DNA from: Streptomyces violaceus | GTDB taxonomy: Bacteria > Actinomycetota > Actinomycetes > Streptomycetales > Streptomycetaceae | Assembly (NCBI GenBank): GCA_000715635.1 | Contig: KL569223.1 | Coordinates: forward strand, 12,258-17,655 | DNA length: 5,398 nt | Reading direction: 5' to 3' | In this document: positions 1-5,369 of the stretch, piece after piece | How the letters are laid out: every line of letters starts with the position of its first letter | Position numbering within the stretch: position 1 is the first letter of the stretch | The notes under the pieces: generated by a model | Told to the model about the DNA's origin: nothing | Databases searched by the model: none | The model's input: the letters and a program-made list of their open reading frames with translations, nothing else | Position numbers and translations under genes: made by a program

Positions 1-604
1 GGTACTGCGACAGGACCTTCACCTTCGGGTTGGTGTCCTGAACGCCCTGCTTGTAGCCGGCCTCGAACTTGTGGATCAGCGGGATGTCCACACCGCCGAC
101 GAAACCGACGGTGTTCGACTTGGTGACCTTGGCGGCGGCGACGCCGGCGAGGTACGAGGCCTGCTCCTCGGCGAAGACGAGGGAGGCGACGTTCTTGCCC
201 TCGACCACGGAGTCGACGATGCCGAACGTGGTGTCCGGGTACTTGGCGGCCACGGCCTTCATCGCCGGGCCGTAGGCGTACCCGACGCCGATGACCGGGT
301 TGTAGCCCTGCTTGGCCAGCGAGACCAGCCGCTGCTCCTTGTCGGCGTCGGTCTCGCCCTCGGTGGGCTCGATGTCGGCCGTCTTGTAGCCGTACTCGGT
401 CTTGGCCTTCGTCAGGCCGGCGTAGGCGGCGTCGTTGAAGGACTGGTCGCCCTTGCCGCCGACGTCGTAGGCGATGGCGAGACCCTTGTCGTCCTTCGTG
501 TCGCTGCCGCCGCTCTCAGTGCTGGTGCTGCCGCAGGCCGTGGCGACGAGCCCGAGCGACGCGACCCCCACCGCGACGCGGGTCAGTTTGGAAATCCGAC
601 GCAT
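1..604 (-). CDS. BMP-family nucleoside-binding lipoprotein of an ABC importer (N-terminal part, cut by window edge)
   Basis: This is probably the extracytoplasmic substrate-binding lipoprotein of a BMP/Med-type ABC importer, a family that mainly captures nucleosides. Residues 1-24 are a lipoprotein signal peptide: a basic n-region (MRRISKLTR), a hydrophobic stretch, and a lipobox ending ATAC with the lipidated Cys at residue 24. A polar Ser/Gly/Asp linker follows. The mature fold starts at about residue 42 with AIAYDVGGKGDQSFND, the usual BMP first-strand motif. Other family segments are GVGYAYGPAMK (about 107-116), FAEEQASYLAGVAAA (about 145-158) and VGFVGGVDIPLIHKFEAGY (about 167-184). Only 201 codons are visible; family members have about 350, so the C-terminal lobe lies off the left edge. 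I chose ATG 604 because GGGGA sits about 8 nt upstream. An in-frame ATG at 619 has GGAG only one base away. The terminator at 783-811 separates it from the amidohydrolase, so it probably heads its own operon with permease and ATPase genes to the left. The family is clear; the exact ligand is inference. Confidence 0.93.
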   Translation of the reverse strand, partial: MRRISKLTRVAVGVASLGLVATACGSTSTESGGSDTKDDKGLAIAYDVGGKGDQSFNDAAYAGLTKAKTEYGYKTADIEPTEGETDADKEQRLVSLAKQGYNPVIGVGYAYGPAMKAVAAKYPDTTFGIVDSVVEGKNVASLVFAEEQASYLAGVAAAKVTKSNTVGFVGGVDIPLIHKFEAGYKQGVQDTNPKVKVLSQY

Positions 605-782
605 GTTGAAGTTCCCCATTCTCCAAAGCCCCGCAGCGGGTGCTCGGTTCGGCGCACAGTAACGCGCGTAGACCCTCCTGGGAACTGGTGGCTGCGGGGC
701 CGTTATCCATTTGCCGGTGGCCGGTTATGCCCTTGTCACCTTCTCGGTCGTGAAACGGCCCAGCCTGCGCGGCCGCGCACGT
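605..782 (-). promoter_or_regulatory. Leader and upstream region of the BMP lipoprotein gene, with a long-range inverted repeat
   Basis: This noncoding stretch must hold the promoter and 5' leader of the lipoprotein gene. A perfect 10-bp inverted repeat is present: GCCCCGCAGC at 628-637 and GCTGCGGGGC at 691-700, with 53 nt between. In the transcript the 3' arm ends about 23 nt before the ATG, just ahead of the ribosome binding site. Inside the loop, smaller pairings are possible: a GCGCG/TGCGC hairpin around 650-665 and GGGT/ACCC. A TGGATAAC-like -10 candidate lies at about 702-709 on the minus strand, which would place the transcript start near the 5' arm, but no convincing -35 goes with it. 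The arms are seen directly; the promoter and any regulatory role are inference. Confidence 0.4.
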
Positions 783-811
783 CGGCCCGGCCGACGATGT
801 CGGCCGGGCCG
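783..811 (-). terminator. Strong hairpin terminator after the M20 amidohydrolase gene
   Basis: A 13-bp perfect stem (783-795 with 799-811; core GGCCCGGCCGAC / GTCGGCCGGGCC) closes on a 3-nt GAT loop. Two G-T pairs could extend it at the base. It begins about 20 nt downstream of the amidohydrolase stop codon, where an intrinsic terminator is expected. There is no T-tract, which is common for Streptomyces terminators. The hairpin is symmetric, but the only convergent gene end here is on the minus strand. Confidence 0.8.
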
Positions 812-830
812 GTCGTAGGTCGGACACGAC

Positions 831-2063
831 CTAGCGGAAGCCGTTGACCAGGGCCGCTGCCGTGAAGAGTTCCACTCCTACCGTGATCGCGGACTCGTCG
901 ACGTCGAAGTCACCCTGGTGGAGGTCGCGCACGTGGCGCTCGCCCGGGACGCGTACGCCCAGCCGGGCCATGGCGCCGGGGACGTGTTCCAGGTACCAGG
1001 AGAAGTCCTCGCCGCCGAGGCTCTGCTCGGTGCCCAGGACGGACTCGACCCCGCGACGGGCGATCATGGCGTCGCGCAGCAGCTCGGTCACGCCGGGCTC
1101 GTTGACGACGGGCGGCACGCCGCGCACGTAGTTGATCTCCGACTTGGCGCGGTGCAGATTGGCGATCTCGTCGATCGCCCCGACCACGACGTCGGGGGCC
1201 TGCCGCCACGCCTCGATGTCGAGGCACCGCACCGTGCCGGAGAGCTCGGCGTGCTGCGGGATCACGTTCGGCGCGTGCCCCGACTCGACACGGCCCCAGG
1301 TGATGGCGAGCCCGCTGCGGCTGTCGAAGCGCCGGCCGACCAGGGCGGGTACGTCGGTGACGACGCGGGCCGCCGCGGTGACCAGGTCGGTCGTGAGGTG
1401 GGGGCGTGCGGTGTGGCCGCCCGGGCCGTCCAGGGAGATCTCCAGCCGGTCGCAGGCGGAGGTGATGGGACCCTCGCGGAGTCCGATCTGCCCCGCGTCC
1501 ACCCGGGGGTCGCAGTGCACGGCGATGATCGCGCCGACCCCCTCCAGCGCACCGCACTTGATGACGTCGGCGGCGCCGCCGGGCAGCACCTCCTCGGCGG
1601 GCTGGAAGATCAGCCGGACGGGGCGGGGCAGCCGGCCCTGCTTGTGCAGTTCGGCGAGGACCAGGCCGGCGCCGAGGACGACGGTGGTGTGCACGTCGTG
1701 GCCGCAGGCGTGGGCGCGGTCGGGCACGGTCGAGCGGTAGGGGCACTCGGCCTTGGTGTCCGGGATGGGCAGGCCGTCGATGTCGGCCCGCAGGGCGAGC
1801 ATGCTGGGGCCTCCGTCCCACTGCTCGCCCTCTACGCCGATGTCACAGACGAGCCCGGTTCCGACGGTGAGTACGCGCGGCTTGAGGCCGGCCCGCTCGA
1901 GCCGCTCCTTGATCGCGGCCGTCGTGCGGAACTCCTGGTTGCCCAGCTCCGGGTGCATGTGCATGTCGCGCCGGAACGCGATGAGCTCTGCGCGCAGGGC
2001 GTCGGGCAGTGCGCCGGGAAGTACGGCCTCGCCGGGAAGATCGACCTCGGACTCCAGTGACAT
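831..2063 (-). CDS. M20D-family metallo-amidohydrolase (peptidase M20 superfamily)
   Basis: A cytoplasmic di-metal hydrolase of the M20D group, which cleaves amide bonds of N-acyl amino acids or related conjugates; the substrate cannot be read from the sequence. Counting from ATG 2063 (410 aa), ADIDGLPI lies at about 94-101 and HACGHDVH at about 118-125, with Cys120 and His122 as metal ligands. PAEE at about 155-158 gives the catalytic Glu157 and metal ligand Glu158. VHCDP carries His183, and DLHQGDFDVDE carries the last ligand, His382. The lid/dimerisation domain is inserted at about 205-320 and contains GPGGHTARPHLTTD. LGGEDFSWYLEHVPGAMARLG (about 349-369) is another family signature. Length is normal, no catalytic residue is missing, and no signal peptide or membrane segment is seen. 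Start choice: ATG 2063 begins MSLESE, with AGAGGG 11 nt upstream. TTG 2066 would have better spacing, while GTG 2075 sits directly on the purine-rich stretch. The gene is monocistronic, ending in TAG before the 783-811 terminator. Confidence 0.93.
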   Translation of the reverse strand: MSLESEVDLPGEAVLPGALPDALRAELIAFRRDMHMHPELGNQEFRTTAAIKERLERAGLKPRVLTVGTGLVCDIGVEGEQWDGGPSMLALRADIDGLPIPDTKAECPYRSTVPDRAHACGHDVHTTVVLGAGLVLAELHKQGRLPRPVRLIFQPAEEVLPGGAADVIKCGALEGVGAIIAVHCDPRVDAGQIGLREGPITSACDRLEISLDGPGGHTARPHLTTDLVTAAARVVTDVPALVGRRFDSRSGLAITWGRVESGHAPNVIPQHAELSGTVRCLDIEAWRQAPDVVVGAIDEIANLHRAKSEINYVRGVPPVVNEPGVTELLRDAMIARRGVESVLGTEQSLGGEDFSWYLEHVPGAMARLGVRVPGERHVRDLHQGDFDVDESAITVGVELFTAAALVNGFR

Positions 2064-2073
2064 CAATTGCTTC

Positions 2074-2087
2074 ACCCTCTGAAGGGT
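2074..2087 (-). promoter_or_regulatory. Small hairpin over the ribosome-binding region of the amidohydrolase gene
   Basis: ACCCT and AGGGT form a perfect 5-bp inverted repeat with a 4-nt loop. On the minus-strand transcript the 3' arm includes the AGGG used as ribosome binding site, so the hairpin could mask translation initiation, or the palindrome could be an operator half. The stem is short, so the functional reading is tentative. Confidence 0.3.
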
Positions 2088-2148
2088 AGGGCGCCAGGGC
2101 GGTCGGCTGACCCTCGATCAACAAAACTTCAGCCCGTTAGGGGAAGAA

Positions 2149-2177
2149 AATATGACCGCCGGACGTATAGCTATCAA
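2149..2177 (-). promoter_or_regulatory. Sigma70-type (HrdB-like) promoter for the amidohydrolase gene
   Basis: On the minus strand, TTGATA (-35, at 2172-2177) and CATATT (-10, at 2149-2154) are separated by exactly 17 nt. Both hexamers are close to consensus, and they lie in the only AT-rich patch of the window. Transcription would start near 2142 and give a leader of about 80 nt before ATG 2063. This is the best promoter match in the window. Confidence 0.6.
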
Positions 2178-2350
2178 GTGAGATGGGTAAACTCGCCCGC
2201 CTTTTGGGCCGAGCCGGTCACCGCACTCCGCAGAGTGTGACATCGGCCACACCTCCGTCACGACTCCGGTACCCATCCATCCTCTTCCACGGATACCACG
2301 CCCCGCGCGGGGAACACTGTCCTGTTCATCTGCCGGACGTACGCCCCCGA
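2178..2350. promoter_or_regulatory. Divergent intergenic region with several inverted repeats
   Basis: This is the rest of the region between the divergent amidohydrolase and methyltransferase genes; no ORF with good codon usage occupies it. It contains CTCGCCC (2192-2198) facing GGGCCGAG (2206-2213), a bulged hairpin with a T-rich loop; GTGTG (2235-2239) facing CACAC (2248-2252), an operator-like arrangement; and the perfect 12-bp palindrome CCCCGCGCGGGG at 2301-2312. These are visible as sequence, but I cannot assign a regulator to any of them. Confidence 0.35.
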
Positions 2351-2356
2351 TAGTGT
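2351..2356 (+). promoter_or_regulatory. -10 element TAGTGT placed for a leaderless methyltransferase mRNA
   Basis: TAGTGT fits the actinobacterial TANNNT -10 pattern and ends 7 nt before GTG 2364. That is the spacing expected if the transcript begins at the start codon itself. No Shine-Dalgarno sequence is visible upstream of either candidate GTG, which agrees. No good -35 hexamer is seen at 17-18 nt, so the promoter would rely on the -10 element or an activator. Confidence 0.4.
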
Positions 2357-2363
2357 GCGCCCC

Positions 2364-3044
2364 GTGCGCGCCGACAGCCCGGAGTTCCTCACAGCCACCC
2401 AGACCTCGTACGACGCCATCGCGGAGGCCTATGCCGCCGGGTTCCCCGACAGCCTGGCCGGAAGACCGCTGGAGCGGGCGCTGCTCACGGCCTTCGTGGA
2501 TCTGGTCCGGGCACCTGGGGCGCCTGTGCAGCCCCCGGTGGCCGACATCGGCAGCGGTCCCGGCCATGTGTCGGCGCGGCTGCACGGCCTCGGACTGCCG
2601 GTGTTCGGGGTCGACGTCTCGCCGCGCATGGTGGCCCTGGCCCGCCGGGCGCACCCAGGGCTGCGGTTCCACGTCGGTTCGATGACGGCCCTCGACCTGC
2701 CGGACGAGACGCTCGGCGGCATCGTCGCGCTCTACTCGATCATCCATGTGCCGGACGATCATCTGCCCTCGGTCTTCGCCGAGTTCCACCGCGTGCTGCT
2801 GCCGGGCGCGCCGGTCCTGCTCGGCTTCCAGTCCGGCGACGCGGACGGGCATCTGCGTCTCACCGAGCGCTTTGGCAGCCCGATCTCGCTCGACTACTAC
2901 TGGCGCACCCCGGACACCGTCGCGACCGGCCTCACGAACGCCGGCCTGCACCTCCACGCCCGTGTACTGCGCGAGCCGCAGGGCGAGGAGAAACACCCCC
3001 GCGCGTTCCTGTTGGCCCACAAGCCGGGCCCTGCCGGGGCGTGA
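2364..3044 (+). CDS. Class I SAM-dependent methyltransferase
   Basis: A small cytoplasmic methyltransferase of the Rossmann-fold Methyltransf_11/25 type, transferring methyl from S-adenosylmethionine to an unknown acceptor. From GTG 2364 (226 aa), a helical N-terminus containing TSYDAIAEAYAAGF (about 14-27) is followed by motif I, VADIGSGPG (about 59-67). The acidic residue at the end of strand 2 is in FGVDVSPRM (Asp84), and GSMTALDLPD (about 105-114) is motif II/III. The strand-4 region is GIVALYSIIHVPDDHL, then FHRVLLPGAPVLLGFQ (post-motif, strand 5). The C-terminus, with LDYYWRTPDTVATGLTNAGL, is the usual cap of this subfamily. It appears complete and ends in TGA. The in-frame GTG at 2355 would add MRP; I prefer 2364 because of the -10 element at 2351-2356 and the absence of a ribosome binding site. 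It is transcribed away from the amidohydrolase and converges on the glycosyltransferase. No substrate can be inferred from its neighbours. Confidence 0.9.
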   Translation: MRADSPEFLTATQTSYDAIAEAYAAGFPDSLAGRPLERALLTAFVDLVRAPGAPVQPPVADIGSGPGHVSARLHGLGLPVFGVDVSPRMVALARRAHPGLRFHVGSMTALDLPDETLGGIVALYSIIHVPDDHLPSVFAEFHRVLLPGAPVLLGFQSGDADGHLRLTERFGSPISLDYYWRTPDTVATGLTNAGLHLHARVLREPQGEEKHPRAFLLAHKPGPAGA

Positions 3045-3067
3045 GCCGGCCGCGATCGGGGGCCCGG
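3024..3067 (+). terminator. Possible terminator structure at the end of the methyltransferase gene
   Basis: CCGGGCCC at 3024-3031 pairs perfectly with GGGCCCGG at 3060-3067, enclosing the stop codon and a GC-rich loop of 28 nt that can fold further. It overlaps the coding end and has no T-tract, so it is a weak terminator candidate. The hairpin-rich array just downstream could also slow or stop transcription. Confidence 0.25.
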
Positions 3068-3084
3068 GCCTGAGGGCACGTGGC

Positions 3085-3759
3085 TGCGCCTCGGCGGGCG
3101 CCGTCGGTCTGCCTCGGTCCAGGGCGTGGATCCGCTACCGGTCGGGGGTGGGGTCGGCCCCGGGTCGCGTGAGTCCGCCTCGGAGGCCTGTCGTTCCGCC
3201 CCGGTCAGGCAACGTGGGCCGGCCCGTCGATACGCCCCGGCCCAGGCGTGGATCCGTGCCGGTCACGCACATGCATCAGCCGCGGTCGGCGCGTGAGTGC
3301 GGACCGGTCGGGCGCGCCTGGGCCGGCCTCGGCCAGCGCGTGCGTCCGCCCCGGGTCGACGCGCGGCTCCATCCCGGTCGGGCGCGCGTAAGCCCGCCCG
3401 GTCGGCAACTGGGACCGCCGGTCGGCGCATCGGCGCACAATGGTCGGAGCGTAGATCCGCCCCGGTCGAGCGCGTGGTGCCGCCCCGGTGGGCGCCTGAG
3501 TCGGCCCCGTCGGGCGCCAGGCGCTGCCTTGGTGGGGCGTGTGGGTCCGCCCCGATCGACGCCGGACTCCGCGCCAGTCAGGCGCGCGAACGCCCGGTCG
3601 GCACGTGGGACCGTCGGTCGGCGAATCGGCCCGCCCCGTGCCGTACGTCCGGCACGTGCATCAGCCACCGTCGGCGCGTGAGTACGCCCCGGGCGGACGC
3701 GTGAAGCGGCTCCGGTGAACGCCGGTCGGCGAATCGGTCCGCCCCGGTCGATGCGCAAG
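3085..3759. repeat. Degenerate tandem array of a ~22-bp, self-complementary GC-rich unit (about 30 copies)
   Basis: This fills most of the 850-bp gap between the converging methyltransferase and glycosyltransferase genes. A recurring core close to CCGCCCCGGTCGGGCG, followed by CGTG or a variant and a purine-rich joint, repeats about every 22 bp. Clear unit starts are 3085, 3108, 3131, 3154, 3174, 3195, 3231, 3253, 3276, 3298, 3323, 3345, 3368, 3393, 3415, 3434, 3456, 3478, 3501, 3525, 3546, 3568, 3591, 3611, 3631, 3661, 3683, 3721 and 3738, with shortened units between some of them. Spacing is 20-25 bp with frequent indels, so no reading frame is kept and the open frames across it are not credible genes. 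Many units can form a stem of 4-5 bp around a GGTC-like loop. It is not CRISPR, because there are no unique spacers between constant repeats. The function is unknown; a minisatellite, a structured RNA or a protein-binding array are all possible. Confidence 0.75.
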
Positions 3760-3891
3760 CCCGCCGTGGGGCCCGAGGCCGTCGCCGCCCGGCCTGCCTC
3801 ATCCGGCAGGTCTGATCTGGTGGTCTGGGCGGCAGCCAGGGCCGCGAGGGCGGCTGAGCCGCCGGGGGCGGGTCCCGGTTCCCGCGGGGCG
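3760..3891. other. Noncoding spacer between repeat array and glycosyltransferase stop
   Basis: No credible ORF lies here, and the 22-bp periodicity stops at about 3759. Two hairpins are present: CCTGCC / GGCAGG (3793-3798 with 3805-3810) and GGCGGC / GCCGCC (3849-3854 with 3858-3863). The second is the better terminator candidate for the glycosyltransferase. Confidence 0.5.
3849..3863 (-). terminator. Candidate terminator hairpin downstream of the glycosyltransferase
   Basis: A perfect 6-bp GGCGGC / GCCGCC stem with a 3-nt loop lies about 29 nt past the glycosyltransferase stop codon on the minus strand. It is followed about 40 nt further on by a second 6-bp stem (3793-3810). Neither has a T-tract. 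The placement is right but the stems are short. Confidence 0.35.
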
Positions 3892-5334
3892 TCACCCGGC
3901 GGCGACCGCGCCCGCGGCGTCCGCCGGGCCCGCCCTGCCGGCAGAGCCCACCGTCCCCGCCGGGCCGGACACGCTCGCCCTGCCCGTCGAAGCCGGGATG
4001 CTGCCCGGCCCAGCCGGACCGGTCATGCTCGCCGAGCCAGCCGAGCCCGTGATGCTCCCCGGCCCACCCGGGCCAGACAAGCTCGCCGAACCCGCCGAAC
4101 CCGCCGCACCCGCGACACCCCCCGGCCCACCCGGACCAGACACGCCCGCCGAACCCGCCGCACCCGCGACACTCCCTGGCCCAGCCTGGCCGGTCATGGT
4201 CGCCGAGCCCGCCGGGCCCGTGATGCTCCCCGGGCTCGCCGGGCCGGGCGGGCTCTGCGAAGCCCCCGGTCCTCCGGAACCCCCCGTGGACAGCCGGTGC
4301 ACGTCCCGCGCCGCTCCTGTCACGCCCGACAGGAAGCCCTGGGCTCGGGGGGACGCGTTCTCGGTCAGCCAGGCGGGGTCGATGTCGCATACCGCTACGC
4401 GGACCTCGGTGCCGGAGAGGGCCAGGGGGAGGGTGTGGACGACCGTGGACGGGAAGCTGAGGATCGTGCGGCCGATGGGGCCGCGGCGGGCGATCAGTTC
4501 GAGGGGGAGTTCGGGGCGGACGATCTCCAGGCCCGTCTCGAGCGCGAGGCGGCGGAGCTTCGTCGGGCTCTCGCGGCGGTGGGCGAAGTAGCGGGTGGCG
4601 CCGTGGGCTGCGGCCAGGGCGCGGACGGCCTCCAGGTAGCGGTCGTCGTCCACGACGCCCGTCTCCACCAGGGACGTGCCCACCATGTCGGCGCCCTTGG
4701 TGATGCGGGGCGGGCCGAAGCGGGCCCGGGTCCAGGCGAAGTCGTTGGCGCTGATCGTGACGCCCTCCGGGGTCTCCTCCATCGGCATGGAGGAGAAGAT
4801 CTCCACCCGGCGCCTGCCCCCGGGGGTGAGGCGGCGGCGGGCCGAGGAGGACACCGGCGCGAAGATCAGGTCCCGCGGGCCGGGGCGCCCGCCCTTGCGG
4901 TGCCAGCGCACCAGCCGCTCGCCCCGGGCCAGCTGGCCGACGAACTCCATCGTCGCCGTGCCGTCGTCGACGACGACCAGGTCACGGGCGCGAGTGATGG
5001 TCAGGAGGAGCTGAACGTAGCGTGAGAAAGGGTCCCCCAGCACGATCCGGCGCGCCCTGCGGAGCAGGCCCGTGAGGCCGCCGATGGTCTGGAAGGGCGC
5101 CAGCGGGCCGCCGCGCGCCTCCTCCCAGCGGACCTCGTGCCCCTCGTCACGGGCCAGGTCGGACATCCGCCGCAGCTGGCCGCGCGTCATCGGGTCGACG
5201 GGCGACAGCACCACGAGGGTGAGCCCCACGCCGGGCGCATGCGCGTGCGCCCACTCCAGCACGTTCAGCAGCTGTACCGGACTCTCGACGAACGCGAGAG
5301 TGTGGGGGCCGGCGTTCCCGGCGCGGGGGCTCAT
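3892..5334 (-). CDS. Polysialyltransferase-like glycosyltransferase with a collagen-like C-terminal tail
   Basis: A 480-residue protein in two parts. Residues 1-350 resemble the bacterial polysialyltransferase / GT52-like glycosyltransferases. LAFVESPVQLLNVLEWA (about 13-29) is the typical opening strand and helix. VVDDG (about 121-125) matches the family's acidic D/E-D/E-G motif. YFAHRRE (about 249-255) sits where the HP motif is expected, with Arg replacing Pro. LSFPSTVVHTLPL (about 292-304) matches the Ser/Thr motif that contacts the nucleotide sugar in this group. The enzyme would add a sialic or ulosonic acid-like sugar to a surface polymer; donor and acceptor are inference. Residues 355-480 are a low-complexity Gly/Ala/Ser/Pro tail in strict triplet phase, ending at TGA 3892. 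No signal peptide or membrane helix is evident. ATG 5334 is the only plausible start: the frame upstream has no other start codon, and a weak GGACGG lies about 10 nt before it. Similar genes that I recall lie in Streptomyces cell-wall glycopolymer loci; the rest of such a cluster would lie to the right. Confidence 0.75.
   Translation of the reverse strand: MSPRAGNAGPHTLAFVESPVQLLNVLEWAHAHAPGVGLTLVVLSPVDPMTRGQLRRMSDLARDEGHEVRWEEARGGPLAPFQTIGGLTGLLRRARRIVLGDPFSRYVQLLLTITRARDLVVVDDGTATMEFVGQLARGERLVRWHRKGGRPGPRDLIFAPVSSSARRRLTPGGRRRVEIFSSMPMEETPEGVTISANDFAWTRARFGPPRITKGADMVGTSLVETGVVDDDRYLEAVRALAAAHGATRYFAHRRESPTKLRRLALETGLEIVRPELPLELIARRGPIGRTILSFPSTVVHTLPLALSGTEVRVAVCDIDPAWLTENASPRAQGFLSGVTGAARDVHRLSTGGSGGPGASQSPPGPASPGSITGPAGSATMTGQAGPGSVAGAAGSAGVSGPGGPGGVAGAAGSAGSASLSGPGGPGSITGSAGSASMTGPAGPGSIPASTGRASVSGPAGTVGSAGRAGPADAAGAVAAG
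3895..4272 (-). repeat. Collagen-like Gly-X-Y repeat segment encoding residues 355-480 of the glycosyltransferase
   Basis: Read as 42 triplets in one phase, 28 begin with Gly (GPG, GPA, GSA, GAA and similar). The other triplets are mostly hydrophobic or Ser-rich interruptions such as SIT, TMT, SVA, SLS, SMT and SIP. A higher-order unit of six triplets (18 residues, 54 bp) recurs: GPGSITGPAGSATMTGQA, GPGSVAGAAGSAGVSGPG, a 21-residue version, GPGSITGSAGSASMTGPA and GPGSIPASTGRASVSGPA. The DNA copies run from about 3955 to 4230. The repeat phase matches the reading frame throughout, unlike the downstream 22-bp array, which supports real translation. Confidence 0.75.
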
Positions 5335-5351
5335 CGACGTACGACCGTCCC

Positions 5352-5369
5352 GTCGTAAGGGTCGTAAGG
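5352..5369. repeat. Perfect 9-bp tandem direct repeat upstream of the glycosyltransferase start
   Basis: GTCGTAAGG occurs twice back to back (5352-5360 and 5361-5369), about 18 bp before the ATG at 5334. It is followed by a G-rich run to about 5390. It could be a direct-repeat operator or simple slippage. Everything from 5335 to the right edge is noncoding for this gene. A TGA on the minus strand at 5391-5393 could end an upstream gene, but too little is visible to say. Confidence 0.4.

Noticed and set aside
71..847. Plus-strand open frame of 258 codons opposite the BMP lipoprotein
   Set aside because: It is antisense to a clear lipoprotein and runs through the leader and the terminator hairpin.
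918..2060. Plus-strand open frame of 380 codons antisense to the amidohydrolase
   Set aside because: The opposite strand encodes an intact M20D enzyme with all catalytic residues; this frame is the usual antisense shadow.
2118..3020. Minus-strand open frame of 300 codons antisense to the methyltransferase
   Set aside because: It is Arg/Gly/Val-rich shadow coding opposite a gene with clear motifs, and it runs through the divergent promoter region.
2746..3681. Plus-strand open frame of 311 codons running from inside the methyltransferase into the array
   Set aside because: It overlaps a clear methyltransferase in another frame and its Arg/Ser/Pro/Ala composition is that of a GC-rich shadow frame.
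3276..3758. Minus-strand open frame of 160 codons rich in RGGP-type repeats
   Set aside because: The 22-bp period and its indels do not keep a frame, the composition is Arg/Pro/Gly/Ala as expected from any frame of GC-rich repeats, and there is no ribosome binding site.
3085..3759. CRISPR array
   Set aside because: The units adjoin each other with no unique spacers of uniform length, every unit is diverged, and no cas gene is present.
3045..3891. Mobile-element remnant or attachment site
   Set aside because: No terminal inverted repeats, target-site duplication, transposase fragment or tRNA end was seen; the tandem array explains most of the region.
3715..5025. Plus-strand open frame of 436 codons opposite the glycosyltransferase
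   Set aside because: Its Arg/Ala/Pro repeats mirror the collagen-like tail, and the minus-strand frame carries recognisable glycosyltransferase motifs.
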